The notes beneath the pieces are model-generated. The model was not told the origin of the DNA, ran no database searches, and saw nothing but the letters and a program-made list of their open reading frames with translations. A program made the translations under genes and the position numbers. From NCBI GenBank assembly GCA_003140235.1, contig PLJN01000142.1:11902-49020 (forward strand): a DNA stretch of 37,119 nucleotides, read 5' to 3'. The stretch is from Acidobacteriaceae bacterium (GTDB taxonomy: Bacteria; Acidobacteriota; Terriglobia; Terriglobales; Acidobacteriaceae). This document shows, in pieces, positions 16,437-25,312 of the stretch. Position 1 is the first letter of the stretch; each line of letters opens with the position of its first letter.

Positions 16437-18866
16437 TTACTCGTATCTCAACACAACCATGGGATCTACGGCGGTAGCGCGGCGCAACGGCACCAGGCAG
16501 GCCAGCAGAATCACGCCACACAGAACAGACACAGCGACGAGATACGTACTGGGATCATTGGCGCTTACGCCGAACAAGACTTTGGTCAGGAAGCGCGCCA
16601 GTATCCATGAAGCCAGAAGACCTATCGTCACACCGGCCAGCACGAGTTTCATTGCGCCGGCAAGGACCAGTCTGAGTATGCTGCTTCGTTTTGCACCAAG
16701 CGCCATGCGGACGCCGATTTCGCGTGTACGACTTTCCACCAGGTAAGCCATCACGCCATAAATTCCAATGGCGGCAAGAAAGAGCGCCAGCATTCCAAAC
16801 GAGGTTGCGAATTGCGAGAAAATGCGTTCCGGCGATTCCTGCTCCATGACTCTCTGCTCCAGCGGTTGCACTCCGGAAAGCGGCAGGTCGTGGTCCAAGG
16901 ACCACACGGCGTTGCGTACGGAGGAAGCAAGCGAGAGCGGATCGGCAGTCGTATGCAGGGCGATTGCCGTGGAGTTGCTTGGCGCCTGGGCAAACGGCAG
17001 ATAAATCTGGTTCTGGGGCTTGTCACTCAGAGCTCCCAGCTTTACGTTTTTCACGACTCCAACAATCGTGTACCAGGTATCGCTGTCTTTTTTGAAACGG
17101 ATTTTATGGCCCAGTGGATCGTCCTTCTGGAAGAAACGGCGCACCAGCGTGTCATTGATAACGATTGCGGGCGTGGCGTTAGCACCGTCCTGGTCGGTGA
17201 TAAAGCGGCCACGCACCAAATGTAGACCCAGCGCGCTGATATAGCTGGGAGTTACGGAGTTGATCACGGTGCCGGGAACTTCATCCGGCGCAGGCGCAGG
17301 ACGGCCGTCGATAAAAAAAGTGGAGGTGGAGTAGGAATGTCCAAACGGAATGAAGCGGCTGATCGACACCGATTCCACCTGCGGCATTCCGCGAAGCCGC
17401 AGCAACAGCTCGTTGTAAAAATTTGCCACCTGGTTATTGTCTTTGTATCTGGCAGATGGCAGGTCCATCTGCGCGGTCAGCACGTGGTCGGAGCGGAATC
17501 CTGGATCTTCTTTGAAGCGGTTGGCCAGCGACTTGGACACCAGGCTGGCCGGGACCAGTACAAGGAGGGCAAGAACAACTTCGCCGACGACCAATGCCAT
17601 TCTCATGCGTCCGCTGGACGCGCTTGTGGTGCCGCCGGCTTCTTTGAGCACGCCGGTCAAACTCAGCTTGCGGCTTTCGAGCATGGGCGCGAGAGAAAAC
17701 AACAACATACTGAAGATGGAGACACCGACAGCGTACACAATGGTGGTCCAATCCATCACGATGTGCGCATCGTTGGGCAGGAATCCGCGGCTTTCAAAAG
17801 GGATCGACGACGTCACCCAGCGGCCGCCCAGCCAGGCAAACACCAAGGCAATGCCCACGGAGACCGGCAACAGCACCGCGTTTTCCGCCAGCAACTGCCG
17901 CGCGAGGCGGCCTCTCCTGGCGCCCAGCGCGAGCCGCATGGTCATTTCTTTGCGGCGCGCCATGGTGCGCGCCAGATACATGCCGGCAATGTTGGAGCAG
18001 GCAATCAGCAGAATGCAAAAGCCCACCACAAATCCGGTGGCCACCTGCAAAGTTCCGGTATGTGTGCCGTATTCATGCGCCAGGGAATTGACCGTCACAC
18101 CGGAATTTTTGTTCGTGTCGGGATGCTCTTTTTCGATTGCGCTGGCCGTATTGTTCATGGCCTGCTGCGCGGCAGGGACGGCGATGCCGGGTTTGAGCCG
18201 GCCGATGGTGTTGAGCCAGCCGATGCCGCGGTCGGCACGTTGTTTGTCGGTAAAGACCAGCGGCACCAGAATATTCGCGCGGCCCATCAGGATGAAATGA
18301 AAATCCTCAGGCATAACGCCAACGATGGTGTAAGGCTCGCCATCAATCTTGATCGCGGTGTTGAGCGCCTTCGGGTCGGCGTTGTAACGCTCGTGCCAAA
18401 ATCCGTAGCTGATGATGGCCACGTGGGCCGCGCCGGGTTTTTCTTCCTCGGGCAGGAAGTCGCGCCCCATGGCCGGTGTAACTTTCAGTGCGCTCAGAAA
18501 GTTGGCGCTGACACTCGAGCCCGCGATCCGTTCCGGAGTGTCACCGCTGGTGATGTTGAACCGGTCGAACGTCCACGCCGACAGATTTTCAAACACCGGG
18601 CTCTGTTCCCGCCAGTCGAGAAAATCAGGAGCCGATGCACGGGACGTGAATCCCTTCCTGGTGTCCACTTCTTCGAGCACGACGATCTGGCTGGGTTGCG
18701 GAAAATCCACAACGTCGAAGACCCACTGCCGCATCATGTTGAAGAGCCAGCTGCTGGCGCCGATGCCCAGCGACAAAGTGAGAATCGCCACTACCGCGAA
18801 CCCCGGGCTCTTGCGCAGCGACCTCAAGCCATAACGAACGTCCTGCCAGAAATCTCCAAGTGCCAT
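16437..18866 (-). CDS. ADOP-type MacB/FtsX permease, 809 aa
   Basis: A second full-length ADOP permease, convergent with the first (61 bp between stops). It shares the opening 'FWQDVRYGLRSLRKSPGFAVVAILTLSLGIGA' type and the FtsX coupling motifs 'ARRKEMTMRLALGARRGRLARQ' and 'ESRTREIGVRMALGAKRSSILRL'. It also has the C-terminal 'RRATAVDPMVVLRYE'. Again eight TM helices and two MacB-type periplasmic domains. It is clearly diverged from its neighbour outside these motifs, so this is not a recent tandem duplication. The start is supported by GAGG upstream of the ATG. No MacB/LolD-type ATPase or membrane-fusion protein is in the window. Confidence 0.92.
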   Translation of the reverse strand: MALGDFWQDVRYGLRSLRKSPGFAVVAILTLSLGIGASSWLFNMMRQWVFDVVDFPQPSQIVVLEEVDTRKGFTSRASAPDFLDWREQSPVFENLSAWTFDRFNITSGDTPERIAGSSVSANFLSALKVTPAMGRDFLPEEEKPGAAHVAIISYGFWHERYNADPKALNTAIKIDGEPYTIVGVMPEDFHFILMGRANILVPLVFTDKQRADRGIGWLNTIGRLKPGIAVPAAQQAMNNTASAIEKEHPDTNKNSGVTVNSLAHEYGTHTGTLQVATGFVVGFCILLIACSNIAGMYLARTMARRKEMTMRLALGARRGRLARQLLAENAVLLPVSVGIALVFAWLGGRWVTSSIPFESRGFLPNDAHIVMDWTTIVYAVGVSIFSMLLFSLAPMLESRKLSLTGVLKEAGGTTSASSGRMRMALVVGEVVLALLVLVPASLVSKSLANRFKEDPGFRSDHVLTAQMDLPSARYKDNNQVANFYNELLLRLRGMPQVESVSISRFIPFGHSYSTSTFFIDGRPAPAPDEVPGTVINSVTPSYISALGLHLVRGRFITDQDGANATPAIVINDTLVRRFFQKDDPLGHKIRFKKDSDTWYTIVGVVKNVKLGALSDKPQNQIYLPFAQAPSNSTAIALHTTADPLSLASSVRNAVWSLDHDLPLSGVQPLEQRVMEQESPERIFSQFATSFGMLALFLAAIGIYGVMAYLVESRTREIGVRMALGAKRSSILRLVLAGAMKLVLAGVTIGLLASWILARFLTKVLFGVSANDPSTYLVAVSVLCGVILLACLVPLRRATAVDPMVVLRYE

Positions 18867-19010
18867 AAGGGTTTCCTCGCTTCTCTATTCTGTGTCCGGG
18901 CTGCCTGCCGCGAAAGCAGGCGGACTGCGGACCTGAATAATGACAAAGTTAGGTACGCCCGACGCGTGGCCGTAGTTCCCTCTATTTTTAGGGTTTTAGA
19001 GTGGGTTTTA

Positions 19011-19886
19011 TTACTTACGCTCTTTTGGTCCGCGCGTCTGGACGCGCTGAAGTTCGCGATAGAGCTCGCTCTTCGAGCGGCCCTGTTCTTTGGCCAGAAG
19101 CTTCAACGCCGCTTTTTCATCGATCTGCTGCTGCGCCATGATTTCTTTCAGCCTGGCGGCAACATTTCCCGTCAGATGACCCTGCGGCGCATCGTTCTTT
19201 CCTTTTCCGATAAGCAGCGTAATCTCGCCTTTCAGTTCACGCTCTTGCAGGATCCCCAACACCTGGTCTGCACGGCCGCGAATGAACTCTTCGTGGATCT
19301 TGGTCAGCTCGCGCGCAATCACCACCGGAGTTTGCGGACCCAGGATCTCCACAATGTCCTCCAGAGTCTCCCGGATTCGGTGCGGCGCTTCGTAAACCAC
19401 AATGGTATGAGCATGTCCTTGCAGGGACTCAAGCATCGTCCGGCGCTGGCCGGACTTGGCGGGAAGAAATCCCCGAAACTCGAAAGCATCAGTCGGCAAG
19501 CCGCTCGCGGCCAGCGCTGCCGTCAACGAGGAAGCTCCGGGAATCGGCACAACCGTAAACCCGCGCTCAAGGGCCAGTGTGACCACGCGATATCCCGGAT
19601 CAGAAATTCCCGGCATGCCGGCATCGGATACTTGGGCGATGGTGAGTCCTTCCTCTAGTTTCGCAAGCAATTCCTGGGCCCGCTCGACTTCATTGTGGTC
19701 GTGATAGCTGACGGTTGGCTTTTTGATGCCGTAATGGTCCAGAAGTTTCTGCGTCTGGCGAGTGTCCTCGCAGGCGATCAGATCGGCTTCGCGCAAGATG
19801 CGTACGGCGCGATGCGTCATGTCTTCCAGGTTGCCAATCGGAGTGGCAACCACGTAGAGCACGCCTTGTTGTTTTGGTCCAGCCAT
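19011..19886 (-). CDS. rsmI: 16S rRNA (cytidine-1402 2'-O)-methyltransferase RsmI
   Basis: A 291-residue tetrapyrrole-methylase-fold SAM enzyme. Signature pieces in order: YVVATPIGNLEDMT (11-24), 'EADLIACEDTRQTQKLLDHY', 'VSYHDHNE', 'VAQVSDAGMPGISDPGYRVV', 'PGASSLTAALAASGLPTD', 'FEFRGFLPAKSGQRR' and 'VVYEAPHRI'. It 2'-O-methylates C1402 at the ribosomal P-site. The C-terminus adds the usual helical tail (KEIMAQQQIDEKAALKLLAKEQG). Length and motifs are normal. It is divergent from the FmdB-type gene and transcribed toward the ADOP gene start, with 144 bp between. Confidence 0.95.
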   Translation of the reverse strand: MAGPKQQGVLYVVATPIGNLEDMTHRAVRILREADLIACEDTRQTQKLLDHYGIKKPTVSYHDHNEVERAQELLAKLEEGLTIAQVSDAGMPGISDPGYRVVTLALERGFTVVPIPGASSLTAALAASGLPTDAFEFRGFLPAKSGQRRTMLESLQGHAHTIVVYEAPHRIRETLEDIVEILGPQTPVVIARELTKIHEEFIRGRADQVLGILQERELKGEITLLIGKGKNDAPQGHLTGNVAARLKEIMAQQQIDEKAALKLLAKEQGRSKSELYRELQRVQTRGPKERK

Positions 19887-19977
19887 GTATGAATTGTCAG
19901 CATAGCATCAGGACCGGAGTAAAAGGTCTTAACATGCTCTACAATCGAAACACACATTTTCCTGGAGAAGGCTGACT

Positions 19978-20334
19978 GTGCCTCTGTTCGAATATCAATG
20001 TAAGAAGTGCAAACACCGCTTCGAAAAAATCCAGAAATTTTCCGATGCGAAGCGGAGAAAGTGCCCGGAATGCGGCGGCCCCGCGGACCGCATGCTCTCC
20101 GCCCCGGCCGTGCAGTTCAAAGGAACCGGGTTCTACGTGACCGATTACGCGCGCAAGGGAGAGGCCGGCGACCGGGAAAGCAAGCCGGCAGACGAAAGCA
20201 GCGCGTCCAAGGCTGTTGAGAAGACGGAAACCAAGAAGACGGAGTCGTCGGGCGAGGCAAAGTCCGAGACAAAGACCGAGACAAAGCCGGAACCTAAGAC
20301 GAAGACTGAATCCAAGTCCAAAAAAGAGAAATGA
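19978..20334 (+). CDS. FmdB-family zinc ribbon protein with charged tail
   Basis: GTG start at 19978 with GGAGAAGG eight bases upstream. The 118-residue product opens with the family's MPLFEYQCKKCKHRFE and a zinc ribbon made of CKKC (8-11) and CPEC (29-32). 'GPADRMLSAPAVQFKGTGFYVTDY' follows, as in other FmdB proteins. From about residue 62 the rest is a low-complexity Lys/Glu/Thr/Ser tail (KTETK-like repeats), probably disordered. FmdB proteins are widespread putative regulatory or accessory zinc ribbons and no specific role is established. It converges with clpB. Confidence 0.9.
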   Translation: MPLFEYQCKKCKHRFEKIQKFSDAKRRKCPECGGPADRMLSAPAVQFKGTGFYVTDYARKGEAGDRESKPADESSASKAVEKTETKKTESSGEAKSETKTETKPEPKTKTESKSKKEK

Positions 20335-20349
20335 ACCGTTTTTCGGTTC
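20333..20349 (-). terminator. possible clpB terminator overlapping the fmdB stop
   Basis: GAACCG-AAAAA-CGGTTC (read on the minus strand) is followed by ATTTCTCTTTTTT, about 15 bp beyond the clpB stop codon. The stem is only 6 bp. In the other direction it lies over the stop codon of the FmdB-type gene. Confidence 0.42.
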
Positions 20350-20365
20350 TTCGGCTCCGCTTCGG

Positions 20366-23029
20366 CTACTTCTTCTTTGCTACGACCTTGGGTTGCGGGG
20401 TGTCTTTCGAAACCCGGGCGCTTACAGTAAAAGTCATTTGCCGCTTGGGGACGTCAGCGTCAATCACCACGTGGTCGCCGTGCAGGATTTCGCCTTCCAG
20501 GATTTTGAGCGCCAACGGGTCCTGAATCTGCCGCTGAATCGCCCTTTTCAGCGGACGCGCTCCGTAAGCCCGGTCGTAGCCTTCCAGGAACAACAGCTCC
20601 TTGGCCGGCGCGGTCAGCTCGATGGTGATCTTGCGATCAGCCAGCAGCTTGCGCAGATCGTCGAGCTGCAACTCGATGATGCGCGTGAGCTGGTCTTCTC
20701 CCAGCGGACCGAACACGATGATGTCATCCACGCGGTTGAGGAACTCCGGACGGAAATGCTGACGCAGCGCTTCCATCACGTGCTCGGTGGCCTCGGCGAA
20801 CGCCTCCGGTGAACTCACGCCTTCGGCCTGCAGGTAGCTGGCGCCGATATTGGACGTCATGATGATGACCGCGTTCTTAAAGTCCACGGTACGGCCCTTA
20901 GAGTCGGTGAGCCGGCCGTCGTCGAGAATTTGTAGCAGAATGTTGAAGACGTCCGGATGCGCTTTTTCGATTTCGTCGAAAAGAATTACGCAGTAGGGCC
21001 GGCGGCGCACGGCTTCCGTGAGCTGGCCGCCTTCGTCATAGCCAACATATCCCGGAGGCGCACCGATCAGCCTCGCCACGGCATGCTTCTCCATGTACTC
21101 GGACATGTCAATCCGCACCATGGAGTGTTCATCGTCAAACAGAAACTCAGCCAGCGCGCGCGCCAGTTCGGTTTTGCCGACACCGGTTGGTCCAAGAAAA
21201 ATGAACGAGCCAATCGGCTTGCGTGGATCGCTCAACCCGGCGCGCGAACGCCGGATCGCATTCGCGACCCGAGACAACGGCACATCCTGGCCGACCACGC
21301 GTTGACGCAAGCGGTCTTCCATGGTGACCAGCTTCTTGACTTCGCCTTCGAGCATTTTGGAAACAGGAACACCGGTCCATTTGGAAACAATTGCGGCCAC
21401 GTCTTCTTCGTCCACTTCTTCTTTCAACATGCGTGACTTCTTGGCGTCGCCGTCCGCGGCGGCGCTCAATCGGGCCAGTTCGGTTTCCGCCTGGCGCAGC
21501 TCGCCATAGCGGATCGCCGCCACGCGTTCCAGATTGCCGTTGCGTTCGGCCTGCTGCTCTTCAATCTTCAACTGCTCAATGCGTTCTTTCAGCTGACGGA
21601 TATAGGTGATGGCTGCTTTTTCTTCTTTCCAGCGGGCCTTCAGCGCGTTGGATTTTTCGCGCAGTCCCGCCAGTTCGCGTTCGACCACGGCCAGCCGCTC
21701 GCGTGAATTTGCGTCGTCTTCTTTCTTGAGCGCCTGCTTTTCGATTTCGAGCTGCGTTGCCCGGCGTTCCAGCTGGTCAATCTCCGTGGGCATGGAATCA
21801 ATCTGTATGCGGAGCGAGGCCGCCGCTTCGTCAATCAAGTCAATGGCTTTGTCGGGAAGAAAACGGTCGGCGATGTAGCGATGCGAAAGAGTCGCCGCAG
21901 CCACAATGGCCGAGTCTTTAATCCGCACACCGTGGTGCACTTCGTAGCGCTCTTTCAGGCCGCGCAGAATGGAGATGGTGTCCTCGACATTCGGCTCGCC
22001 GACAAACACAATCTGGAAGCGCCGTTCCAGCGCCGCATCTTTTTCGATGTACTTGCGATATTCATTCAGGGTGGTCGCGCCAATCGCGCGTAGTTCGCCA
22101 CGGGCCAGCGCTGGCTTGAGCATATTGCTGGCATCAATCGCGCCTTCGGCCGCGCCGGTGCCGACGAGCGTGTGCAACTCGTCAATGAAAAGAATGATCT
22201 GGCCGTTGGAGTCTTCAATTTCCTTCAACACGGCCTTGAGCCGGTCTTCGAATTCGCCGCGATACTTGGCCCCGGCCAGCATGGAGCCCAGATCCAATGA
22301 CACCACGCGCTTGTTCTTCAGGATCTCCGGAACGTCGCCGGAAATAATGCGCTGGGCCAGACCTTCGACAATGGCCGTTTTGCCCACGCCCGACTCGCCG
22401 ATCAGCACGGGATTATTTTTTGTTCTGCGGGAAAGCACCTGCACCACGCGTCGAATTTCTTCGTCGCGGCCAATCACCGGATCGAGTTTGCCGCGACGCG
22501 CCAGCTCGTTCAGGTCTTTGGCGTAACGCTCCAGGGCCTGAAACTTACCTTCTGGATTCTGGTCGGTGACGCGCTGCGAACCGCGAACGGCGGTGAGCGC
22601 TTTCAGAATTGCGTCGTACTCCACGCCTGTTTCGGCCAGCACCTGGCGGACTTCGTTGTTCTTGTCTTTGTTCTGCGCCATCGCGAGCAGCAAGTGCTCG
22701 GTGGAAACATATTCGTCCTTGAACTTGGCAGCTTCTTTGAAGGCCTGGTCCAGCACCTTCGTCATGGAGGCGGAAAGCTGCGGCTGGGCGGACTCGCCGG
22801 AGACCTTGGGTAAGCGCTGAATGCGCTCCAGGGCGGCGGCTTCCACATTCGCGGGATTCGCGCCGAGTTTGGTCAGGACGGGCACAATAATCCCTTCGTG
22901 GTCTTGCAGCAGCGCCACCAGCAAATGGACGGGCAGCATCTCCGGGTTGCCATGCTGCGAAGCAACGTCGTTCGCCTGCTGGATCGCTTCTTGCGATTTA
23001 ATTGTGAATTTGTCCCAACGGATCGCCAT
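20366..23029 (-). CDS. clpB: ClpB disaggregase (Hsp104-type AAA+ chaperone)
   Basis: A full-length 887-residue ClpB. It has an N-terminal Clp_N domain (1-150), AAA-1 with Walker A GESGVGKT (211-218) and Walker B ILFIDE (279-284). A long coiled-coil middle domain (about 405-530) distinguishes ClpB from ClpA/C. AAA-2 has Walker A GPTGVGKT (613-620), ILFDE (682-686) and a GYVGYDEGG pore loop. A final Lys-rich tail ends the protein. It threads aggregated proteins with DnaK/DnaJ in the cytoplasm. GAGGAG is correctly spaced before the ATG. The 124 bp upstream show no CIRCE-type repeat, so heat-shock control, if any, is by sigma factor. Confidence 0.97.
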   Translation of the reverse strand: MAIRWDKFTIKSQEAIQQANDVASQHGNPEMLPVHLLVALLQDHEGIIVPVLTKLGANPANVEAAALERIQRLPKVSGESAQPQLSASMTKVLDQAFKEAAKFKDEYVSTEHLLLAMAQNKDKNNEVRQVLAETGVEYDAILKALTAVRGSQRVTDQNPEGKFQALERYAKDLNELARRGKLDPVIGRDEEIRRVVQVLSRRTKNNPVLIGESGVGKTAIVEGLAQRIISGDVPEILKNKRVVSLDLGSMLAGAKYRGEFEDRLKAVLKEIEDSNGQIILFIDELHTLVGTGAAEGAIDASNMLKPALARGELRAIGATTLNEYRKYIEKDAALERRFQIVFVGEPNVEDTISILRGLKERYEVHHGVRIKDSAIVAAATLSHRYIADRFLPDKAIDLIDEAAASLRIQIDSMPTEIDQLERRATQLEIEKQALKKEDDANSRERLAVVERELAGLREKSNALKARWKEEKAAITYIRQLKERIEQLKIEEQQAERNGNLERVAAIRYGELRQAETELARLSAAADGDAKKSRMLKEEVDEEDVAAIVSKWTGVPVSKMLEGEVKKLVTMEDRLRQRVVGQDVPLSRVANAIRRSRAGLSDPRKPIGSFIFLGPTGVGKTELARALAEFLFDDEHSMVRIDMSEYMEKHAVARLIGAPPGYVGYDEGGQLTEAVRRRPYCVILFDEIEKAHPDVFNILLQILDDGRLTDSKGRTVDFKNAVIIMTSNIGASYLQAEGVSSPEAFAEATEHVMEALRQHFRPEFLNRVDDIIVFGPLGEDQLTRIIELQLDDLRKLLADRKITIELTAPAKELLFLEGYDRAYGARPLKRAIQRQIQDPLALKILEGEILHGDHVVIDADVPKRQMTFTVSARVSKDTPQPKVVAKKK

Positions 23030-23153
23030 GTGTTCTCCTCAACAGTAGTTCTGGCCCGGGATCAAACATTAGATGCGCGGCCTTTGCTGGCGGTGCATCC
23101 ATTATCCCCGCTGGCGATCCTGAAAGCCCAAAGAGGCTGAAGCAGGCAGCGCA

Positions 23154-24353
23154 TCATCGTACCGAGCAAATGACGCACTTGAGATACCAGGTTTCAGGAA
23201 CGCCCAGAAGGATTGGATGGTCCCTGGCCTGTGTCCGCTTTTCCATGACGCGGACGGAACGGTGCGCGTCTTGCGCGGCGGACGCCAGCACTTCCAGAAA
23301 AGCCGCTTCATCCACATGAAACGAGCAGGAGCAGGTGACCAGCGTGCCTCCGGGCCGCAGCATTTTTAGCGCTCGCAGATTTAGCTCCTTGTAACCACGC
23401 AGGGCGTCAGGCAGGTTACGTTTGCTCCGCGCGAAGGCCGGCGGATCGAGGACGATCATGTCATACAGGCGTCCGGCGAACGCGTAGTCCTTGAGCAGAT
23501 CAAAAGCGTTGGCTTCGATCCACTCGATCTCGCTCTTGTTCGCCGCGGCATTGAGCTTTTCATTTTGTTCGGCGACTTCCAGGGCTTCGCGCGAGACATC
23601 AAGCGCCGTCACGTGCTCACACACACGGGCCAGATGCAGAGCAAATCCGCCGTGGTAAGTGCAGACATCGAGCGCGGTTCCATGACCATAGGCCGCTGCG
23701 GCGGCGTAGTTTTCCCGTTGATCGAGAAACCCGCCGGTTTTTTGACCGGCCAAGGCGTCGTAGTGTGAGCTCACGCCGTTCATCGAAAAAACAGTCGCGC
23801 TTTTGCTGCCGTGCACAATTCCGGACGCCAGCGGCGGAAGCTGCTCCAGTTCGCGTATACGTTCGTCCGACCGCTCGACAATATGTTCGGCCTGGGTCAG
23901 CTCGCGAATCGCGCTGATGATCGCCTGTTTGCGTTCTGCTTTGTCCCAGGCCTGGGTGAGCACTTGAAGGGTGTAGACATCGTTGTATCGGTCGAGGACC
24001 AGCCCGGGCAAAAGGTCGGCTTCGCTGAACACCAGGCGGCAGGCGTTGGAGTCCTTCACTATGGTTTCCCGGTAGGCAATGGCCGCGGCCAGACGTTCGT
24101 GCACCAGTTTCAATAGTTCTGGTTCCGAAGCGAACCGCTCACGAGTGAGCAACCGCAGTTTGATTTGCGAACTGCTGCTGTAGACGGCGGAGCCGATGAC
24201 CTGCTGGCGAGCGTCAAGAACGTGGACGAGCGAGCCTGCCGTAGCGCCGCCATCATTGGTTACGTCCGATGCGTAAACCCAGACATGGCCGCCGCGCAGA
24301 CGTGTTGCGGCGCGGGCGCTAATGCTGACTTGCGGAAGGCTTGGAGCATTCAT
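23154..24353 (-). CDS. rlmI: class I rRNA (cytosine-C5) methyltransferase, RlmI-like
   Basis: A 399-residue protein with an N-terminal PUA-type domain (VSISARAATRLRGGHVWVYASDV, about 8-80), a central beta domain and a Rossmann SAM domain from about 215. Motif I is 'ALDVCTYHGGFALHLA', then 'VTALDVSREALEVAEQN', the catalytic-loop 'VLDPPAFARSK', and the nucleophile region 'TCSCS' (Cys). The order matches RlmI (23S rRNA m5C1962), though family neighbours with other targets exist, so the position modified is inferred. It is upstream of clpB on the same strand, probably in one transcript with the zinc-ribbon gene before it. Confidence 0.85.
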   Translation of the reverse strand: MNAPSLPQVSISARAATRLRGGHVWVYASDVTNDGGATAGSLVHVLDARQQVIGSAVYSSSSQIKLRLLTRERFASEPELLKLVHERLAAAIAYRETIVKDSNACRLVFSEADLLPGLVLDRYNDVYTLQVLTQAWDKAERKQAIISAIRELTQAEHIVERSDERIRELEQLPPLASGIVHGSKSATVFSMNGVSSHYDALAGQKTGGFLDQRENYAAAAAYGHGTALDVCTYHGGFALHLARVCEHVTALDVSREALEVAEQNEKLNAAANKSEIEWIEANAFDLLKDYAFAGRLYDMIVLDPPAFARSKRNLPDALRGYKELNLRALKMLRPGGTLVTCSCSFHVDEAAFLEVLASAAQDAHRSVRVMEKRTQARDHPILLGVPETWYLKCVICSVR

Positions 24354-24374
24354 TGGAAAAAATAGAGTAAAACG

Positions 24375-25184
24375 CTAAGGCGCGGGAGCGGCTTCGGTTG
24401 GAACTTCGTCTTCCGCCTCGGCTTCAGCCGGCTGGTTTTTGGCTTTCTTTTTTGGGGACTCAGGCGGAGCGGGCGGCTCACTAGCCGGATCGTAGAAAAG
24501 CATGCGTCCGCAAGAGCTGCAGGTAACGATCTGCTCGTTGGTGCGGATCTCCTGCCAGGTCTGAGGACGAATCAGCACAAAACAGGCCATGCATTTCTGC
24601 CCACGCGCTTCCACCACCACCGACTTGCGCGCCCGCAGAACGCGGTCATAGTGGGCCAGCGGGCTGTCGGTCACTCCTGTTCGCAACTCGCTGCGCTTGG
24701 CGGCCAATTCAGCGAGCAGCTTTTCGTCTTCCGCGGTGCGTGTGCGGGCTTCGGCTTTTTCTTTTTCGACTTCAACAGCCTCCACCTTTAACTGGGCTTC
24801 AGCCGCTTTCAGAGCTTTTTCTTCGGATTCCAGCAACACCATCAGTTCCAGGATCTTGTCCTCACTGTCGCGGATTTCCTTTTCGGCAAACTCAACTTCG
24901 TGCATCAAGGCGCGATACTCGTCATTGGTCTTGACGCTGGAAGACTGTCCGCGATACTTGACGATCTTCTGCTGGCCGGCCTGGATGTCGGCCTCATACT
25001 TGCGCCGGTTGGCTTCATTCGTCTTGATGGCGGTCTTGGCTTTTTCGATCTCGTCTTTATGCTCGGCGAGGCGGGTTTCGATCAACGCCACACGTCCGGG
25101 TAGTGCGGCTACTTCTTCACTCAGGCGGGCCATCTCATGGTCTACCTTTTCGAGTTCGATCAGCTTTGCCAGATCAGCATTCAT
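24375..25184 (-). CDS. coiled-coil C4 zinc-ribbon protein (CT398/DUF164-like)
   Basis: The preferred start is the ATG at 25184 (MNADLAKLIELEKVDHEM), giving 269 residues. An in-frame upstream ATG at 25241 would add 19 residues of unlikely sequence. Residues about 1-175 form an antiparallel coiled coil rich in Glu/Lys/Ala. The C-terminal zinc ribbon has CMAC and CSSC motifs in 'GQKCMACFVLIRPQTWQEIRTNEQIVTCSSCGRML'. A low-complexity tail (PAPPESPKKKAK..., then acidic and Ala/Pro-rich) ends it. The family is broad and has been linked to nucleic-acid or secretion partners, but the role is not settled. It lies 21 bp ahead of the RlmI-like gene, so they are co-transcribed. Confidence 0.88.
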   Translation of the reverse strand: MNADLAKLIELEKVDHEMARLSEEVAALPGRVALIETRLAEHKDEIEKAKTAIKTNEANRRKYEADIQAGQQKIVKYRGQSSSVKTNDEYRALMHEVEFAEKEIRDSEDKILELMVLLESEEKALKAAEAQLKVEAVEVEKEKAEARTRTAEDEKLLAELAAKRSELRTGVTDSPLAHYDRVLRARKSVVVEARGQKCMACFVLIRPQTWQEIRTNEQIVTCSSCGRMLFYDPASEPPAPPESPKKKAKNQPAEAEAEDEVPTEAAPAP

Positions 25185-25251
25185 AGGAGGGACTTGATTA
25201 ATGGTAACACGCGGGAAAGGCCTAATCGGGGCAGCATCCACGGGATTCTTC

Positions 25252-25273
25252 AGGCCCCCTGGAACGGGGGCCT
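25252..25273 (-). terminator. strong hairpin downstream of the tricorn protease gene
   Basis: AGGCCCCC and GGGGGCCT form a perfect 8-bp stem with a 6-nt loop, about 40 bp past the stop codon. No U-tract follows on the minus strand, so this may be a mRNA-end stabiliser or a dispersed repeat, not a Rho-independent terminator. Confidence 0.4.
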
Positions 25274-25312
25274 TTCAGAATGACAAATACTGGCAGCTCT
25301 TCTGAGCGCTGG

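Noticed and set aside
17337..19658. 773-codon plus-strand open frame across the second ADOP gene and rsmI
   Set aside because: It spans two real genes on the other strand and an intergenic gap, and the composition is that of an antisense shadow.
23030..23153. CIRCE heat-shock operator upstream of clpB
   Set aside because: No TTAGCACTC-N9-GAGTGCTAA-like dyad is present in the gap.
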